DNA from: Prevotella sp. 885
GTDB lineage: Bacteria > Bacteroidota > Bacteroidia > Bacteroidales > Bacteroidaceae
Length of the DNA stretch: 42,973 nucleotides
NCBI RefSeq assembly: GCF_002265625.1
Contig: NZ_NOVE01000024.1
Span: forward strand, 1 to 42,973
Direction of reading: 5' to 3'
In this document: piece after piece, positions 14,801 to 24,102 of the stretch
Layout: every line of letters starts with the position of its first letter
Position numbering within the stretch: the first letter of the stretch is position 1
Notes under the pieces: model-generated
Database searches by the model: none
Told to the model about the DNA's origin: nothing
The model's input: the letters and a program-made list of their open reading frames with translations, nothing else
Translations under genes and position numbers: made by a program

Positions 14801-17240
14801 CAAAGCCACCATCAACGGTCAGGAATACGAAATCTGTGCTGCCCCGATGTTAGTGGATCTGCGCGTGGTGACCGATGGACCGAATATTAACTTTGGCTTC
14901 TCTGACGTCATCTATCCGAACGACGCACGAACAGTACGTGTCGGTCTGCCGCAGATAGAGGCGATAGCCGCAAATAACGGCGCTCTGAATCTGCCGATGA
15001 CAGGCATCGAAGGAGCCACAAGCGTAAAGATGAGGGACTATGCTAAGGTATTTATCTCTAACACCAACGACCCAAGCTTCAATTCCACAAAGCAGGAGAT
15101 CGGCGTGGTGACATCAAACACCATCTACAGAACCGATAATACTGTAGGCATCCGCTTCAACCCCAATGCCGCTACAATCCTGAAGGAAGGCTACTGGTAT
15201 GAGATAAACTTCAGCTATAACAACGCAGACGGTTCTATGGCAAGCTGTCCGGGCGAGACATTCATCAAGATGTGCATCGTGCCTGAGTATGCCACATGGA
15301 ACTCGTCGCCAAGAACTGCCAGCACAAACTGGAACGACGACAACAACTGGCTGCGCTCTACGAAGGCTGAGATCTTCAAGGACTCATACGCTGACTATAA
15401 CACCACCACGGCATTCATGCCGATGAAGTTCACGAAGGTGACCGTGGCTAATCAGAATGACAAGGGCAAGGTTTATCCTAACCTTGACGAGATAAGCTAC
15501 AGAAGCAACGGCATCGCTTCCTCAACGAAGATGAAGAGCTTTGCTTACGACTTCGTGGCGAAGTGGAGTGACACAGCAGACGGTTCTGACAACGGCAACG
15601 GCACTTTCTCTTGCGAGAAATGGGCAGGCAACTTCTGCGACCAGATCTACTTCAAGCCGGAGGCAGAGCTTCTCTACGCCAACTACCTGAACTACAACAA
15701 GGCTTATGTGGAGAAGGAGCTGACGCCTAATACGTGGAGCATAATGTCTTCACCGCTTCAGCAGACCTACGCCGGCGACCTCTACGTTCCGAAGAGTAAC
15801 GGACAGGAGAAGTCGGAGGCATTCAAGCCGATGACATACGACGAGAATGTGAACGACCGCAGCGCTTATCCCGTTTATCAGCGCAGCTGGGACGGCGACG
15901 CTCAAGAGGTGATGAACAACGTCACCAATTACAGCGCCAACCACGATGGCACAGTGGACGTAACCACAGACAACGAACTGTCAATCAACTCTGGCTACTG
16001 GTCGCACGTATATAACAAGGTGGACGAGCAGTACACTAAGGGTCAGGCGTTCGCTGTAAAGGCTGGTGACAAGTACACCGCAGGTGCACAGGGCGCCAAC
16101 GCTACAGCCGTAATCCGTCTGCCGAAGGCTGACACCCAGTTCAGCTATTACGACAGCGAGAGCAACAAGCCGGTGAATGTAACTGTCAACCGCGACGCTA
16201 ATAGCTACCGAATGCTGCAGGGCGACGTTGCCGGCGACAAGACAATGGCAATGACTCAGTCGCTGAAGGAGAACCTGCACCGCGACAACCGCTACCATCT
16301 GGTGGGCAATCCTTACACCTCATCGTTGAGTATGTATCGCTTCCTCAAGGCTAACCCAGCCTTCGAGAACAGCATCTGGACTCTCGACAACGGCGTTATG
16401 AAGACCCACAGCGTACCAGTGGATCAAGACTACGACAAGAAGACTGACGTAATAGTGAATCCCACTCAGGCGTTCTTTGTAAAGGTGAAGGAGGGCGAGA
16501 CCGCTCCTGCCAACGTAACATTCAATGCAACGATGCTCATCAACAAGGATGTTACTCCAGGCGAGAAGGCTCTCATCATCCGTCCGACCGTAACGCTGAC
16601 CACCGTCAACGGCGAGAGAAGCAGCCAGTCTGAGCTTATCGTCAACGACGAGGCAAGCCGCGACTACGTGGAGGGCGAGGACGTGGAGATGCTCGGTGAG
16701 GGCAACATTGCCGAGATAGCCCAGGTCTACTCAGTAGCAGGATCGCAGGCTGTGGCGCTCAACGCTTCCGACGACATCAACTGGATGCCGGTGGGCGTAG
16801 TGGCACCAAAGAGCAAGGACATCGACGTGAACATCAGCCTAAACAGCAAGATGCTTATCAAGATGAACAACGAAGGCTCACAGCTCTTCCTCTTCGACGC
16901 TACAACAAAGACGTTCTCAGAGATTAAGGACGGCATAACGGTGAAGATGATGGCCAACGACCACGGTCGCTACTACATCACCAACCAGTCGTCACTAAAC
17001 ACAACGGATATCAACACCATCGACTGCTTCTCACCGACGGAGAACACCATCGTGGTGGCAACGCTGAAGGGCGACATGAAGCGAGTGGTGGTATACGACA
17101 TCTCGGGTGCTCTGGTAACAAGCAACCACAGTGTAAACGGCGGTCGCTGCCAACTCAACGTACCGAAGGCTGGCATATATGTCGTGAAAGCCACGACAAA
17201 GGAGGACCGCACGGAGACATTCAAGATTGTGGTGAGATAA
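11895..17240 (+). CDS. Giant T9SS-sorted fimbria-associated surface adhesin (locus A, Mfa5-like position)
   Basis: Seen: 1781 residues; a long signal peptide with cleavage after VYA (residue 36). A jelly-roll or MAM-like region lies at about 525-660 (HFLYVDASNESRQ to YCVDDLCLY). The last about 65 residues form a T9SS type A sorting tail (VVVYDISGALV, GIYVVKA, FKIVVR). Known: T9SS tails direct proteins across the outer membrane, and in P. gingivalis the fifth gene of the mfa cluster encodes a large T9SS-exported tip protein. Inferred: the tip adhesin of fimbria A. I see no von Willebrand A motif, so it is an analogue by position rather than a clear homologue of Mfa5. Its paralogue is at 22708-17327, similar over the whole length. 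Confidence 0.82.
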   Translation: MKSRKNNINRPAPSRRLLLQLLAMMALTAAPSSVYAQSLGFHKEGQSGLPLDSRGMQQTAEWHYYYYLPTNSNTMELELPFAGWGDSKTNDLEPYGWIRWYDYTTDLKSDRLTVYNSSSTSLYNSKDNTSKKDIGLIAGSLGNSARDYAGVKYNKPTGADAEDWAGETIACDVSRYNNYSLTKRGYYPKYTNYVEYEPTLSIRYIFHIKSAAYLAKQIKDALCNPSRAADLTLEDNKRIVFGAKDANAKMTLRTNMKNSGGQSYWFYPLKNTVGKSVYPTTESQKITAADFNTTMKQADNIVWTFYNEDKTKFCQLPPSTPSNPRTSISPQFCDLTISALNNATWYNVSNDATTTKPTDIGFEHTVYVVAWAVNGTTDMCPVANFEVFIHKGYPKMKDELTADGDVDRTISYFEDKYEQQMDISFDDDNPDLTLDAPTTPLDNMSRKPSDFKSRAYGFTYADLSSSDYYKGGTHNGKSPIHGDYGLYKSGNLPGISYTDQNGYKWWAEGSPTIYDRTHAKTSGKQYGHFLYVDASNESRQIASADFKANLCTGSQLIFSGAVAEYTAAMNSTAPQVMFRLYGIDKDENGNEIGKKLIQSFSSGDFKTNTKTHEYGKWYQIYSKQVLQKSAAADNYTDFRIVLDNMCQDTWGADYCVDDLCLYTQTSKLDVLQNKPLCPNETGYETAPDDITLKLRGIYETFQAMVNQKESKLFYRICDATGKPVDNIDYDGNGQPDDYGIARIPESYNAGYVLPSAAAGGKTNVPMFENDNSGNRCLVIANRNFNIVPGKDYYFSIAYPSEDNSNVPGKWGISTDVCSTYSDIFQVVEQNIKLTDKNSNVLTALRVNCNTHTPTVEMIAKIETADPVNGGKVTIENVKFDWFLSKPNAENELYTTPGLLEALHAYRAKYPEYNGLSTDFRNDNRTRYALLKQYVDSKQLILNASNSMGNRQFASDEMGLYKIAVIPVQAKATINGQEYEICAAPMLVDLRVVTDGPNINFGFSDVIYPNDARTVRVGLPQIEAIAANNGALNLPMTGIEGATSVKMRDYAKVFISNTNDPSFNSTKQEIGVVTSNTIYRTDNTVGIRFNPNAATILKEGYWYEINFSYNNADGSMASCPGETFIKMCIVPEYATWNSSPRTASTNWNDDNNWLRSTKAEIFKDSYADYNTTTAFMPMKFTKVTVANQNDKGKVYPNLDEISYRSNGIASSTKMKSFAYDFVAKWSDTADGSDNGNGTFSCEKWAGNFCDQIYFKPEAELLYANYLNYNKAYVEKELTPNTWSIMSSPLQQTYAGDLYVPKSNGQEKSEAFKPMTYDENVNDRSAYPVYQRSWDGDAQEVMNNVTNYSANHDGTVDVTTDNELSINSGYWSHVYNKVDEQYTKGQAFAVKAGDKYTAGAQGANATAVIRLPKADTQFSYYDSESNKPVNVTVNRDANSYRMLQGDVAGDKTMAMTQSLKENLHRDNRYHLVGNPYTSSLSMYRFLKANPAFENSIWTLDNGVMKTHSVPVDQDYDKKTDVIVNPTQAFFVKVKEGETAPANVTFNATMLINKDVTPGEKALIIRPTVTLTTVNGERSSQSELIVNDEASRDYVEGEDVEMLGEGNIAEIAQVYSVAGSQAVALNASDDINWMPVGVVAPKSKDIDVNISLNSKMLIKMNNEGSQLFLFDATTKTFSEIKDGITVKMMANDHGRYYITNQSSLNTTDINTIDCFSPTENTIVVATLKGDMKRVVVYDISGALVTSNHSVNGGRCQLNVPKAGIYVVKATTKEDRTETFKIVVR

Positions 17241-17291
17241 CTATCGCACGCACAAGGACTAAACAATAAAGAAAAATCTTATCGTATTATT

Positions 17292-17325
17292 AAAAAAGGG
17301 AACGCTGTGAAGCGCTCCCTTTTTT
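17292..17325. terminator. Bidirectional terminator shared by the two fimbrial loci
   Basis: AAAAAAGGGAACGCT-GTGA-AGCGCTCCCTTTTTT: the stem has A6 on one side and T6 on the other, so it works on both strands. It lies 51 bp after the plus-strand adhesin gene and 1 bp from the end of the minus-strand one, the mirror point of the island. Confidence 0.9.
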
Positions 17326-17326
17326 G

Positions 17327-20300
17327 TTACTTTACTATTACCTTCTGTGTTGCCTTACTGCCGTTCTCGGTTTCCACCGTCACAACATAGAGTCCGCTGT
17401 GGAGGTCTACTGTGGCGTTGGAAGCAGCGATGTTATGTCTGCTGGTGACGAGCTGACCGTTGAGGCTGTATACATATAAGGTGGAGAGGGTGGAGTTGGC
17501 AGCTGTGGCTGTCAGCTTTCCGGCGCAGGGCGAGAAGATCTTCACCTCACTGATGACAGTGTCCTCGCTGGGAAGCGACGAAGCCGTAGTGATGTAATAT
17601 CTTCCGTGGTCGTTGGCTTCGATGGCTATGCTGTCCGCCTCGCTGACGGGAGTGAAGCTGCGAGTCTTGGTATCGAATATCCACAGACAGTCACGGTGGG
17701 CGCGGTCAGTGCGGAACGACAGCCAGACGCGTGACGATGTGGCAGCCACAACACCAATCGGTAACCATTCAATGCCGGGCACTTCATTGAGCGCCACCGC
17801 CTCGCTGCCAGCCACCGTATATACCTGCGGCAGAGAAGAGAGCGCCGAGTTGTTGAGCAGTTCCACGTCCTCCGTATCGTCATACCGTTCCGAAGCATCC
17901 TCGTTTATCACCACCCTTGCCACGCTTGCCGCCTTGCCGTCCTCTGCCATCGCCGTAACGGTCAGTCCGTCCTGACTGACACGCTTGCTGCTTGTGCTTA
18001 TCCAGCGGTCCACGGTCATCGTTGTGGAGAACATTGCAGCGGCAGGAGCCGTCTCACCGTCCTTCACCTTCACGAAGAAAGCCTGCATCGGCGTTATCAG
18101 AACGTCGTTACGACGGTCGTACGCAAGAGTGAGGTCAATGACGTGGCCCTCCAGTCTGCCAGCTTCCAGTGTCCATATCTTCGGCGTGAGCGACGGATTG
18201 GCCTTCAGGAAGAGGTATGCGCTGATGGTGGCAGGGTAAGGATTGCCCAGCAGATGGTAGGCATTACGGTCATGGATGTTGGCAGAGAGCTGTTGCTCTA
18301 TGTGGCTGAAGGTTCCCTCCACGTTGCTCGGTTCCACCAAGAGGCGGTAAGCCTCCTCCTTGCTTACCCTCACACTCTGTTCGGACTTCGTGTCGTCCGC
18401 AGCGTAATAGGCATACGACGTGTCTGCCTTAGGGAGACGGAGCAGAGCCAAAGGTGAGGAAGCCGAGGACGTATAGTCGTCAGTCATCTTTATGGCAAAG
18501 CCCTTGCCGTCGGCGTAAGGCACGTCCATACGATTGTAGACATGGCTCCAATAAAGCGACTCCACATTCATCGAATTGTCCGAAAGCGTGTCGATGCGTG
18601 TCAGCACGCCGTCGTGGTCAGCGGCTTCATAGAACGTCACGTTGTCCACCACCTCACGTCCGCCTTTGTCCCAGCTGCGCTGATAGACGGGATAAGCATT
18701 GCGGCTGTAGAGCGCCTCGTCAAAGCTGATAGGGTGGAACGCCTCTGTCTGCTGTCTGCCGTCCGCCTTAGGCACATACATGTCGCCGGCGTAAGTGTCG
18801 CGTAGCGGCGAAGAAACGATATACCACTTGTTCGGCTCCATCTCCTTCTCCACGTAAGCCTTCCTATATATAAGGTAGCAGGGATCGAGGAGTTCGGCTT
18901 CCGGCTTGAAGTAGATTTCGTCGCAGAGATTGCCCTTGAAGTTCTCGCAAGAGAAGTTGCCGTCGCCCGTGTCCGAATGGTCCTCCGTGTCGTAGTTCCA
19001 TTTCACCGCCATATCGTACTGGATGTCCGTGGTGGCTTCGTCGCCCTTCGTGTTAGCCAGCTTTCGCGCCACGTCGTTGGAAGGACGATAGACGATGTTG
19101 CCGAGATAAGGATAAACCTTTCCCGTCTGGTCTGTGACGGTAACCTTCGAGAACTTCATCGGCACGTAAGCCTGCTGCACGGTCAGACGGTTGTCCGCAT
19201 TGCCGCCTTCTAAAGAGGCAGAGCCATAGTCGGTGTAGTCTTTCTTCTTATATATCACAGCCGCCGTGGAGCGCATCCAGTTGAGGTCGTTGTTCCAGTT
19301 GGCGTTGAGCTTGTTGGCTGCGGACGAATACCATGTAAGATATTCAGGCACAATCTTGAACTTTATGAACGTCTCGCCGGGGCATGACACCACCGTCTCT
19401 CCAGCCTGACGAATCTGCGAGAACGAGAAATTCAGCTCATACCAGTAACCTTCATGGAAGGTGGTGAGAGCCGAACGGTCAAAGCATATCTCAATGAGCG
19501 AGTCGTCCGTCTCCACCTCCTCGTTTACCACCTTGCCCACCACCTGCAGTTCGTTGGTGAACGAAGGGTCGTTGGTGTCAGATATGAATATCTTCGATTC
19601 GTTGTTGAACGCCACGCTCTTGCTGCTCTCCAGTGACGTCATCGGCAGCGTCAGCTTTGCGCCCTTCTCCGTCATAGCCTTAATCTGCGGCAGACCGATG
19701 CGCACGCAGCGCTCGTCATTAGGATAGACCACATTGCCGAATCCCATCGTCATCTTCGGTCCGTCCTCCACGATGCGCAGCGAGAAATACATCGGTTCGG
19801 GGCAGATATGGTATGTGGTATTGCCCTCATTGACAGTTGCTGCCACGGGAATGGCAGCCACCTTATACAGGCCGATGCGGTCATGGGCGAACTTATAATT
19901 GGCGAGGCTGTTGCTGTAAGCGATGACCAGCCTTCCTGCGTCAACATATTGCTTGAGGAGGGCGTACTGTTCAGCATTCGTTGCTTCGAAGTCAGAAGAG
20001 AGCGACGTGGCTGTGGGGTAAGCTGTGCGGTAAGCGTCGAGCGCCTCCTTCAGTTTCGGTATCTGCTCGAAGTCGTTAGGCTGGTCAGGTTCAGAGAGAA
20101 ACCAGTCGAACCGTACATCGTCAAGCGTAACCTTACCGCCATTTACGATGTCAGGAGTCTCCAGCTTGGCGTGGATGTTTACGTCCGGCGTGCGGTTTTC
20201 GTCGCACGACACACGCACGGTGGTCACCACGCTACCGTTGGCATCGGTGATGACAACATTCTGGCGCACCAGCTCGAACATCTCGCTATAGCATGAGCAG

Positions 20301-22708
20301 ACGTTGGACGCCACGCCCCACGCACCCGGCTTCGTCTCGTCGTCAGCGTCGGGATAAGCCACAGACACATAGTATTTCTTCGACATCGAAAGCGGGAAGT
20401 TGCGGTCAGCGAGGACGAGAAGCTTCTCGTTCTGCTCGTCCTTCTCAAACATCGCCACGTCCGTCCTTCCTCCTGCGGCAGCCTTCGGCAGCTTCTTCGT
20501 TTCGTCATACGCGGCAGGAACTTCCGCCGTGCCATACTCGTCAGGCTGTCTGTCGCCGTCATAGTCGATGGTGCTGACAGCGTTGCCGTCCTCATCGCAG
20601 AAACGATAGAACACGTGCGACGCCTTATTGCCAACCATCTGAAGAGTGCTCTCATAGGCAGTGCGAATCTTCAGCGTCACGTGCGACGGCAGGTCGGCAG
20701 CGGAAGTCTCGCTCGGACATACGGGCATATTCTGTATCACTTCAGCCTTTGTGGGGGCGATGTAGAAACGGAGGTCGTCAATGAGGTAGTCGGAGCCGCT
20801 CGTACTCTTACACATATTGTCCATGACTATTCTGAAATCAGAATAGTTCTCCGCTCCAGAGTTGCGAGGCAGCACCAGCTTTGCGTAAACCTGCGTCCAT
20901 TCGCCCATATTGCGCGAATCAGTATTGTAATTAAATTCGCCTGATGAGAAAGATATGATAAGACGTCTGTCCGTAATTTTATCGTTCTCATCACGTATAA
21001 CACCATACAGTCTGAACAACACCTCTGGGTCTACAGCGGTAGTAACGTCAGCAGTGAAGTTAGACACATAACCCGAGAAGATAAGCTTGGCACCTGAGCA
21101 GAGGTCTGCCTTGAAGTCGGCAGCTGCAATCTGACGGCTCTCGTCCGATGCGTCGATATAGAGGAAGTGACCATACTGCTTGCCGCCGGTCAGAGCGTAT
21201 GTGCGGTCATAGACTGTTGTGTTTTTTTGATACCATGTATATCCGCTGGCTGCGTCGGATATGCCTTTCAGATTGGCACTCTTATAGAGGTTGTATTCGC
21301 CATGCACAGGAGTGAAGGGAGTCCACCAAGAGTTCACGGGAGCGAAGTCCTTGAGTTGTGGGTATGTAAAGGCATAAGAACGGCGGTCCCAGCGTGACGG
21401 AATTGCCGATAGGTTGTCCTCCGGCGTGGTAGGCGCAGCCAGTGTCATGTCTGTATTGTCATCGTCAAAGGTGACAGGCTTCATCGCCTGCTTGTAATGG
21501 TCTTCAATGTAGGAGAGCTGGCGTTCCTTGTCGCCAGCAGCCTGAATCTGAGCGTCGGTCTTGGGGTAAGTGGTTTGGAAGAACACCTCGAAGTTAGCGA
21601 TGGGAGCATAGTATTTGTTGTCTGCACTGCGTGCAAAAGCCACTACATACAATATATCGCCGTATGTGACGGACGGCTTTGATGTTCCTGAGCCATCATC
21701 AAGGTTTTTCCATCCATTTCCGTTGTTTACTGCGGTATTTGCGTCAAACCATGGGATAATGTTCTGCTTTGACCAAGAGAACAGGTCAGTGTATTTGGTC
21801 TTTGTCTGGTTGTAAACACGCCAGTATATAGATCCTGAACGATAAATCTTCGTCCGGTCGAAATCTTCCGACGTTATCCGTTTGGTCTTGTCAGCAGCAT
21901 AAACATGGTGCGACGTGTTCTTCAACGGATAAAAGTAATACTGGTCATATCTGTTGTTTACGCGAAGTGCTATTCTTGCTCCCAAATTCTTTATGCCCAC
22001 CACAATGCGCTTGTTATCCTCCAATGTCAGGTCAGACGCAGAATTATGCAGGTCTGACGATGCTGCATTGGCTATCTTCTCTGCCAATCGTCGTGCCGGA
22101 TAGATATGGAAGATATAGCGGATGGACAGTGTCGGTTCGGCTGTCATCGTCTCGCCCCCCGTTCCGTTCCAGTCATTATATCGGCTTACGTCACAGGCTA
22201 TTGTCTCGCCCTGCCATGAGTAATCGGAAGCATCGGCAGGCGGATTATATGTCACGCCGATGGTGTTATGACATGGATTGAGGTTGCCGTCAGAATAGAG
22301 GTTTATGGCGAAGAGTCCACAATCGTTGCCATCTGCATCTTTTACTGCTTTCAGCTTAGAGCCAACGGCTGTAAGATTGGCAGAAGCTCTGTCCGTGGAA
22401 TAATCATACCAACGAAAATAATTGCGAGGCTCATTATCGTTACCATTACTATTATAGTTCATGCAAGGCAACTGCAGATTAATGGCACTGCGATTCTCAT
22501 CGACGTAATAATAATATTCCACCTCTACTGTGCGTTGCATGCCGCGCTCGTCAAAGGACGTGTTGGCAACGCCGCGATAATGCGCGAAGGTCTGGGCATC
22601 AGCCCCCGTCACGCACAGCACGGCAAGGACAGCGAGTGTCCATGCCGTGCCAAGAAGCCGCAGGAATGAGATAACTGCGGCAGAGATATTATGAATAAGG
22701 ATGTTCAT
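17327..22708 (-). CDS. Giant T9SS-sorted fimbria-associated surface adhesin (locus B)
   Basis: Seen: 1793 residues; signal peptide cleaved after ADA (residue 38). The jelly-roll-like region is at about 512-648 (HFLYIDASDESRQ to YLIDDLRFY). The T9SS sorting tail ends LYVYSLNGQLV, GLYVVTVE, QKVIVK. It is collinear with the locus A adhesin, with shared landmarks such as LTLEDNKRIV, CPGETFIK and EIYFKPEAELL/QIYFKPEAELL, but the DNA is clearly diverged. It starts 7 nt after the preceding gene, so translation is probably coupled. Inferred: tip adhesin of fimbria B with a different binding range from that of locus A. Confidence 0.82.
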   Translation of the reverse strand: MNILIHNISAAVISFLRLLGTAWTLAVLAVLCVTGADAQTFAHYRGVANTSFDERGMQRTVEVEYYYYVDENRSAINLQLPCMNYNSNGNDNEPRNYFRWYDYSTDRASANLTAVGSKLKAVKDADGNDCGLFAINLYSDGNLNPCHNTIGVTYNPPADASDYSWQGETIACDVSRYNDWNGTGGETMTAEPTLSIRYIFHIYPARRLAEKIANAASSDLHNSASDLTLEDNKRIVVGIKNLGARIALRVNNRYDQYYFYPLKNTSHHVYAADKTKRITSEDFDRTKIYRSGSIYWRVYNQTKTKYTDLFSWSKQNIIPWFDANTAVNNGNGWKNLDDGSGTSKPSVTYGDILYVVAFARSADNKYYAPIANFEVFFQTTYPKTDAQIQAAGDKERQLSYIEDHYKQAMKPVTFDDDNTDMTLAAPTTPEDNLSAIPSRWDRRSYAFTYPQLKDFAPVNSWWTPFTPVHGEYNLYKSANLKGISDAASGYTWYQKNTTVYDRTYALTGGKQYGHFLYIDASDESRQIAAADFKADLCSGAKLIFSGYVSNFTADVTTAVDPEVLFRLYGVIRDENDKITDRRLIISFSSGEFNYNTDSRNMGEWTQVYAKLVLPRNSGAENYSDFRIVMDNMCKSTSGSDYLIDDLRFYIAPTKAEVIQNMPVCPSETSAADLPSHVTLKIRTAYESTLQMVGNKASHVFYRFCDEDGNAVSTIDYDGDRQPDEYGTAEVPAAYDETKKLPKAAAGGRTDVAMFEKDEQNEKLLVLADRNFPLSMSKKYYVSVAYPDADDETKPGAWGVASNVCSCYSEMFELVRQNVVITDANGSVVTTVRVSCDENRTPDVNIHAKLETPDIVNGGKVTLDDVRFDWFLSEPDQPNDFEQIPKLKEALDAYRTAYPTATSLSSDFEATNAEQYALLKQYVDAGRLVIAYSNSLANYKFAHDRIGLYKVAAIPVAATVNEGNTTYHICPEPMYFSLRIVEDGPKMTMGFGNVVYPNDERCVRIGLPQIKAMTEKGAKLTLPMTSLESSKSVAFNNESKIFISDTNDPSFTNELQVVGKVVNEEVETDDSLIEICFDRSALTTFHEGYWYELNFSFSQIRQAGETVVSCPGETFIKFKIVPEYLTWYSSAANKLNANWNNDLNWMRSTAAVIYKKKDYTDYGSASLEGGNADNRLTVQQAYVPMKFSKVTVTDQTGKVYPYLGNIVYRPSNDVARKLANTKGDEATTDIQYDMAVKWNYDTEDHSDTGDGNFSCENFKGNLCDEIYFKPEAELLDPCYLIYRKAYVEKEMEPNKWYIVSSPLRDTYAGDMYVPKADGRQQTEAFHPISFDEALYSRNAYPVYQRSWDKGGREVVDNVTFYEAADHDGVLTRIDTLSDNSMNVESLYWSHVYNRMDVPYADGKGFAIKMTDDYTSSASSPLALLRLPKADTSYAYYAADDTKSEQSVRVSKEEAYRLLVEPSNVEGTFSHIEQQLSANIHDRNAYHLLGNPYPATISAYLFLKANPSLTPKIWTLEAGRLEGHVIDLTLAYDRRNDVLITPMQAFFVKVKDGETAPAAAMFSTTMTVDRWISTSSKRVSQDGLTVTAMAEDGKAASVARVVINEDASERYDDTEDVELLNNSALSSLPQVYTVAGSEAVALNEVPGIEWLPIGVVAATSSRVWLSFRTDRAHRDCLWIFDTKTRSFTPVSEADSIAIEANDHGRYYITTASSLPSEDTVISEVKIFSPCAGKLTATAANSTLSTLYVYSLNGQLVTSRHNIAASNATVDLHSGLYVVTVETENGSKATQKVIVK

Positions 22709-22715
22709 ATATGCT

Positions 22716-24083
22716 TTATTGTCGGATAATCTGTACTTTGTAAGGAATGGCGTATGACAAGCCTGTCACATGGAAGAACGCCTGATGGAGTGCCGTGCCG
22801 GGACGGTTGCCCATAAAGCCCTCAATGGTGAGGCTGCTCGGTTGAAGGTAAGGCATACGGTCGTAAATGCATGTTCCGGCTTCGCCCTCGGGCATAAGGG
22901 AGAGCACCTTCCATTCTGTGAGGCTCCATTCGTTGCCCGCCGTCAGCACCTTGCCGTCGCTGAGACGCGTCACGGTGGGGCGAAGATGGAATTCGCCGTA
23001 GGAGGCGAAGGTGGCTGTGAGCATGTCCTTGTCGTAACGGACGGTGGGCAGGACGCCGATGGCAGTAAACTGCTCCACGTCGAAGGAGATGCGATAGTCG
23101 TTGAGGCGGATGGGGATGCGCAGGTATTCGTTGCGTGCTATGGTGTTCCAGTCCGTCATTGCCACACGATGCGATACGGTCTGCTGGTCGGTCTCTACGT
23201 TGAGGATGAAGCAGCCGGTGCTGCGAGCCACTGACTCGTTAAGGTAAAAAACGGTCTCGATGCTGTTCTTGCCTCCTGCCAGCAGCGTCGTGCCATCATC
23301 GCCGCCTATCTTTATGGTGCGGTTGGCGGCAGTGGCAGCTGCTGAAAGATTGGGCGCCGTGCGTTCGTCGTCGATGATGTCAGGCATGAGCATGAGATTG
23401 TCTCGAGCGTCTGCTGTGATGTCCGACACCGTAACGGAGCGTACACGGAAGTCGGCAGCCGACTCATTGGTGAGCGTCAGCCGCATCTTTGCCACCATAC
23501 GTATGACCTCAAGGTCGATGTGTGAGGTGCGCTCGGTGATGGTGGTCTGCAGCTTGCCGCTCATCGGAATGCCGTCAGTGAAGTCGGAAGCCGCGTTGAC
23601 GTTGCCCGCCACGCCGTAGGTCATGCGGTCAAAGTCGGGCGCTGCGGTGCCGACAGCCGTAGCAGGATCAATGCCTATCTGTGCCGGACGAATGTTGGCG
23701 AAGGAATAGATGGTGGTCTTGCCGGGATTGATGTGCAGCGTCAGTCGTTCGGCATAATTCGTCTCCTCAGGATAGTCGTCGCTGACAAGCACGCCGGCTA
23801 TCTTGCCGTTCTGCACAGCCACCACAAAACAATGGCGCATCATCTCGCCGGGCACAGCGTTAGGGTCGTCCCAGGAAGTTCTGCTAACGGTGGCTGCACG
23901 TCCTGAAACAGACGGTGCAGCGGAACGTGTGGCAGCGCCCTGCATGGATATGGTCAGATCCACGTCCACCGGCTTTGATGCCTTGATGGAGTCCTCCGTG
24001 CTGTCCGTCGCACAGCTGATGAGTGACATGGCAGCTGCGAAGACGAAGAGGAGGCTGAAGAGTCTCAGGGTATGTTTGGTCAT
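22716..24083 (-). CDS. Fimbrial accessory subunit, lipoprotein (locus B, Mfa4-like position)
   Basis: Seen: 455 residues; lipobox LISC (Cys24). After Arg-containing motifs (AATRSAAPS, TVSRTSWDDPNA) comes GEMMRHCFVVAVQNGKI, matching the locus A paralogue. Other shared stretches are LEVIRMVAKM/LEVIRMMAKV, FYLNESVAR/FYVNESVAR and EQFTAIGVLP/QVFTAIGVIP. The C-terminus is PYKVQIIRQ. Inferred: tip or adaptor subunit of fimbria B. It lies 19 nt after the preceding gene and 7 nt before the adhesin gene, a tighter operon than in locus A. Confidence 0.75.
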   Translation of the reverse strand: MTKHTLRLFSLLFVFAAAMSLISCATDSTEDSIKASKPVDVDLTISMQGAATRSAAPSVSGRAATVSRTSWDDPNAVPGEMMRHCFVVAVQNGKIAGVLVSDDYPEETNYAERLTLHINPGKTTIYSFANIRPAQIGIDPATAVGTAAPDFDRMTYGVAGNVNAASDFTDGIPMSGKLQTTITERTSHIDLEVIRMVAKMRLTLTNESAADFRVRSVTVSDITADARDNLMLMPDIIDDERTAPNLSAAATAANRTIKIGGDDGTTLLAGGKNSIETVFYLNESVARSTGCFILNVETDQQTVSHRVAMTDWNTIARNEYLRIPIRLNDYRISFDVEQFTAIGVLPTVRYDKDMLTATFASYGEFHLRPTVTRLSDGKVLTAGNEWSLTEWKVLSLMPEGEAGTCIYDRMPYLQPSSLTIEGFMGNRPGTALHQAFFHVTGLSYAIPYKVQIIRQ

Positions 24084-24102
24084 ATATTTATATATACATT
24101 AT

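Noticed and set aside
11895..17240. von Willebrand A domain in the giant adhesins, by analogy with Mfa5
   Set aside because: I could not find a DxSxS metal-site motif in a suitable setting in either protein.
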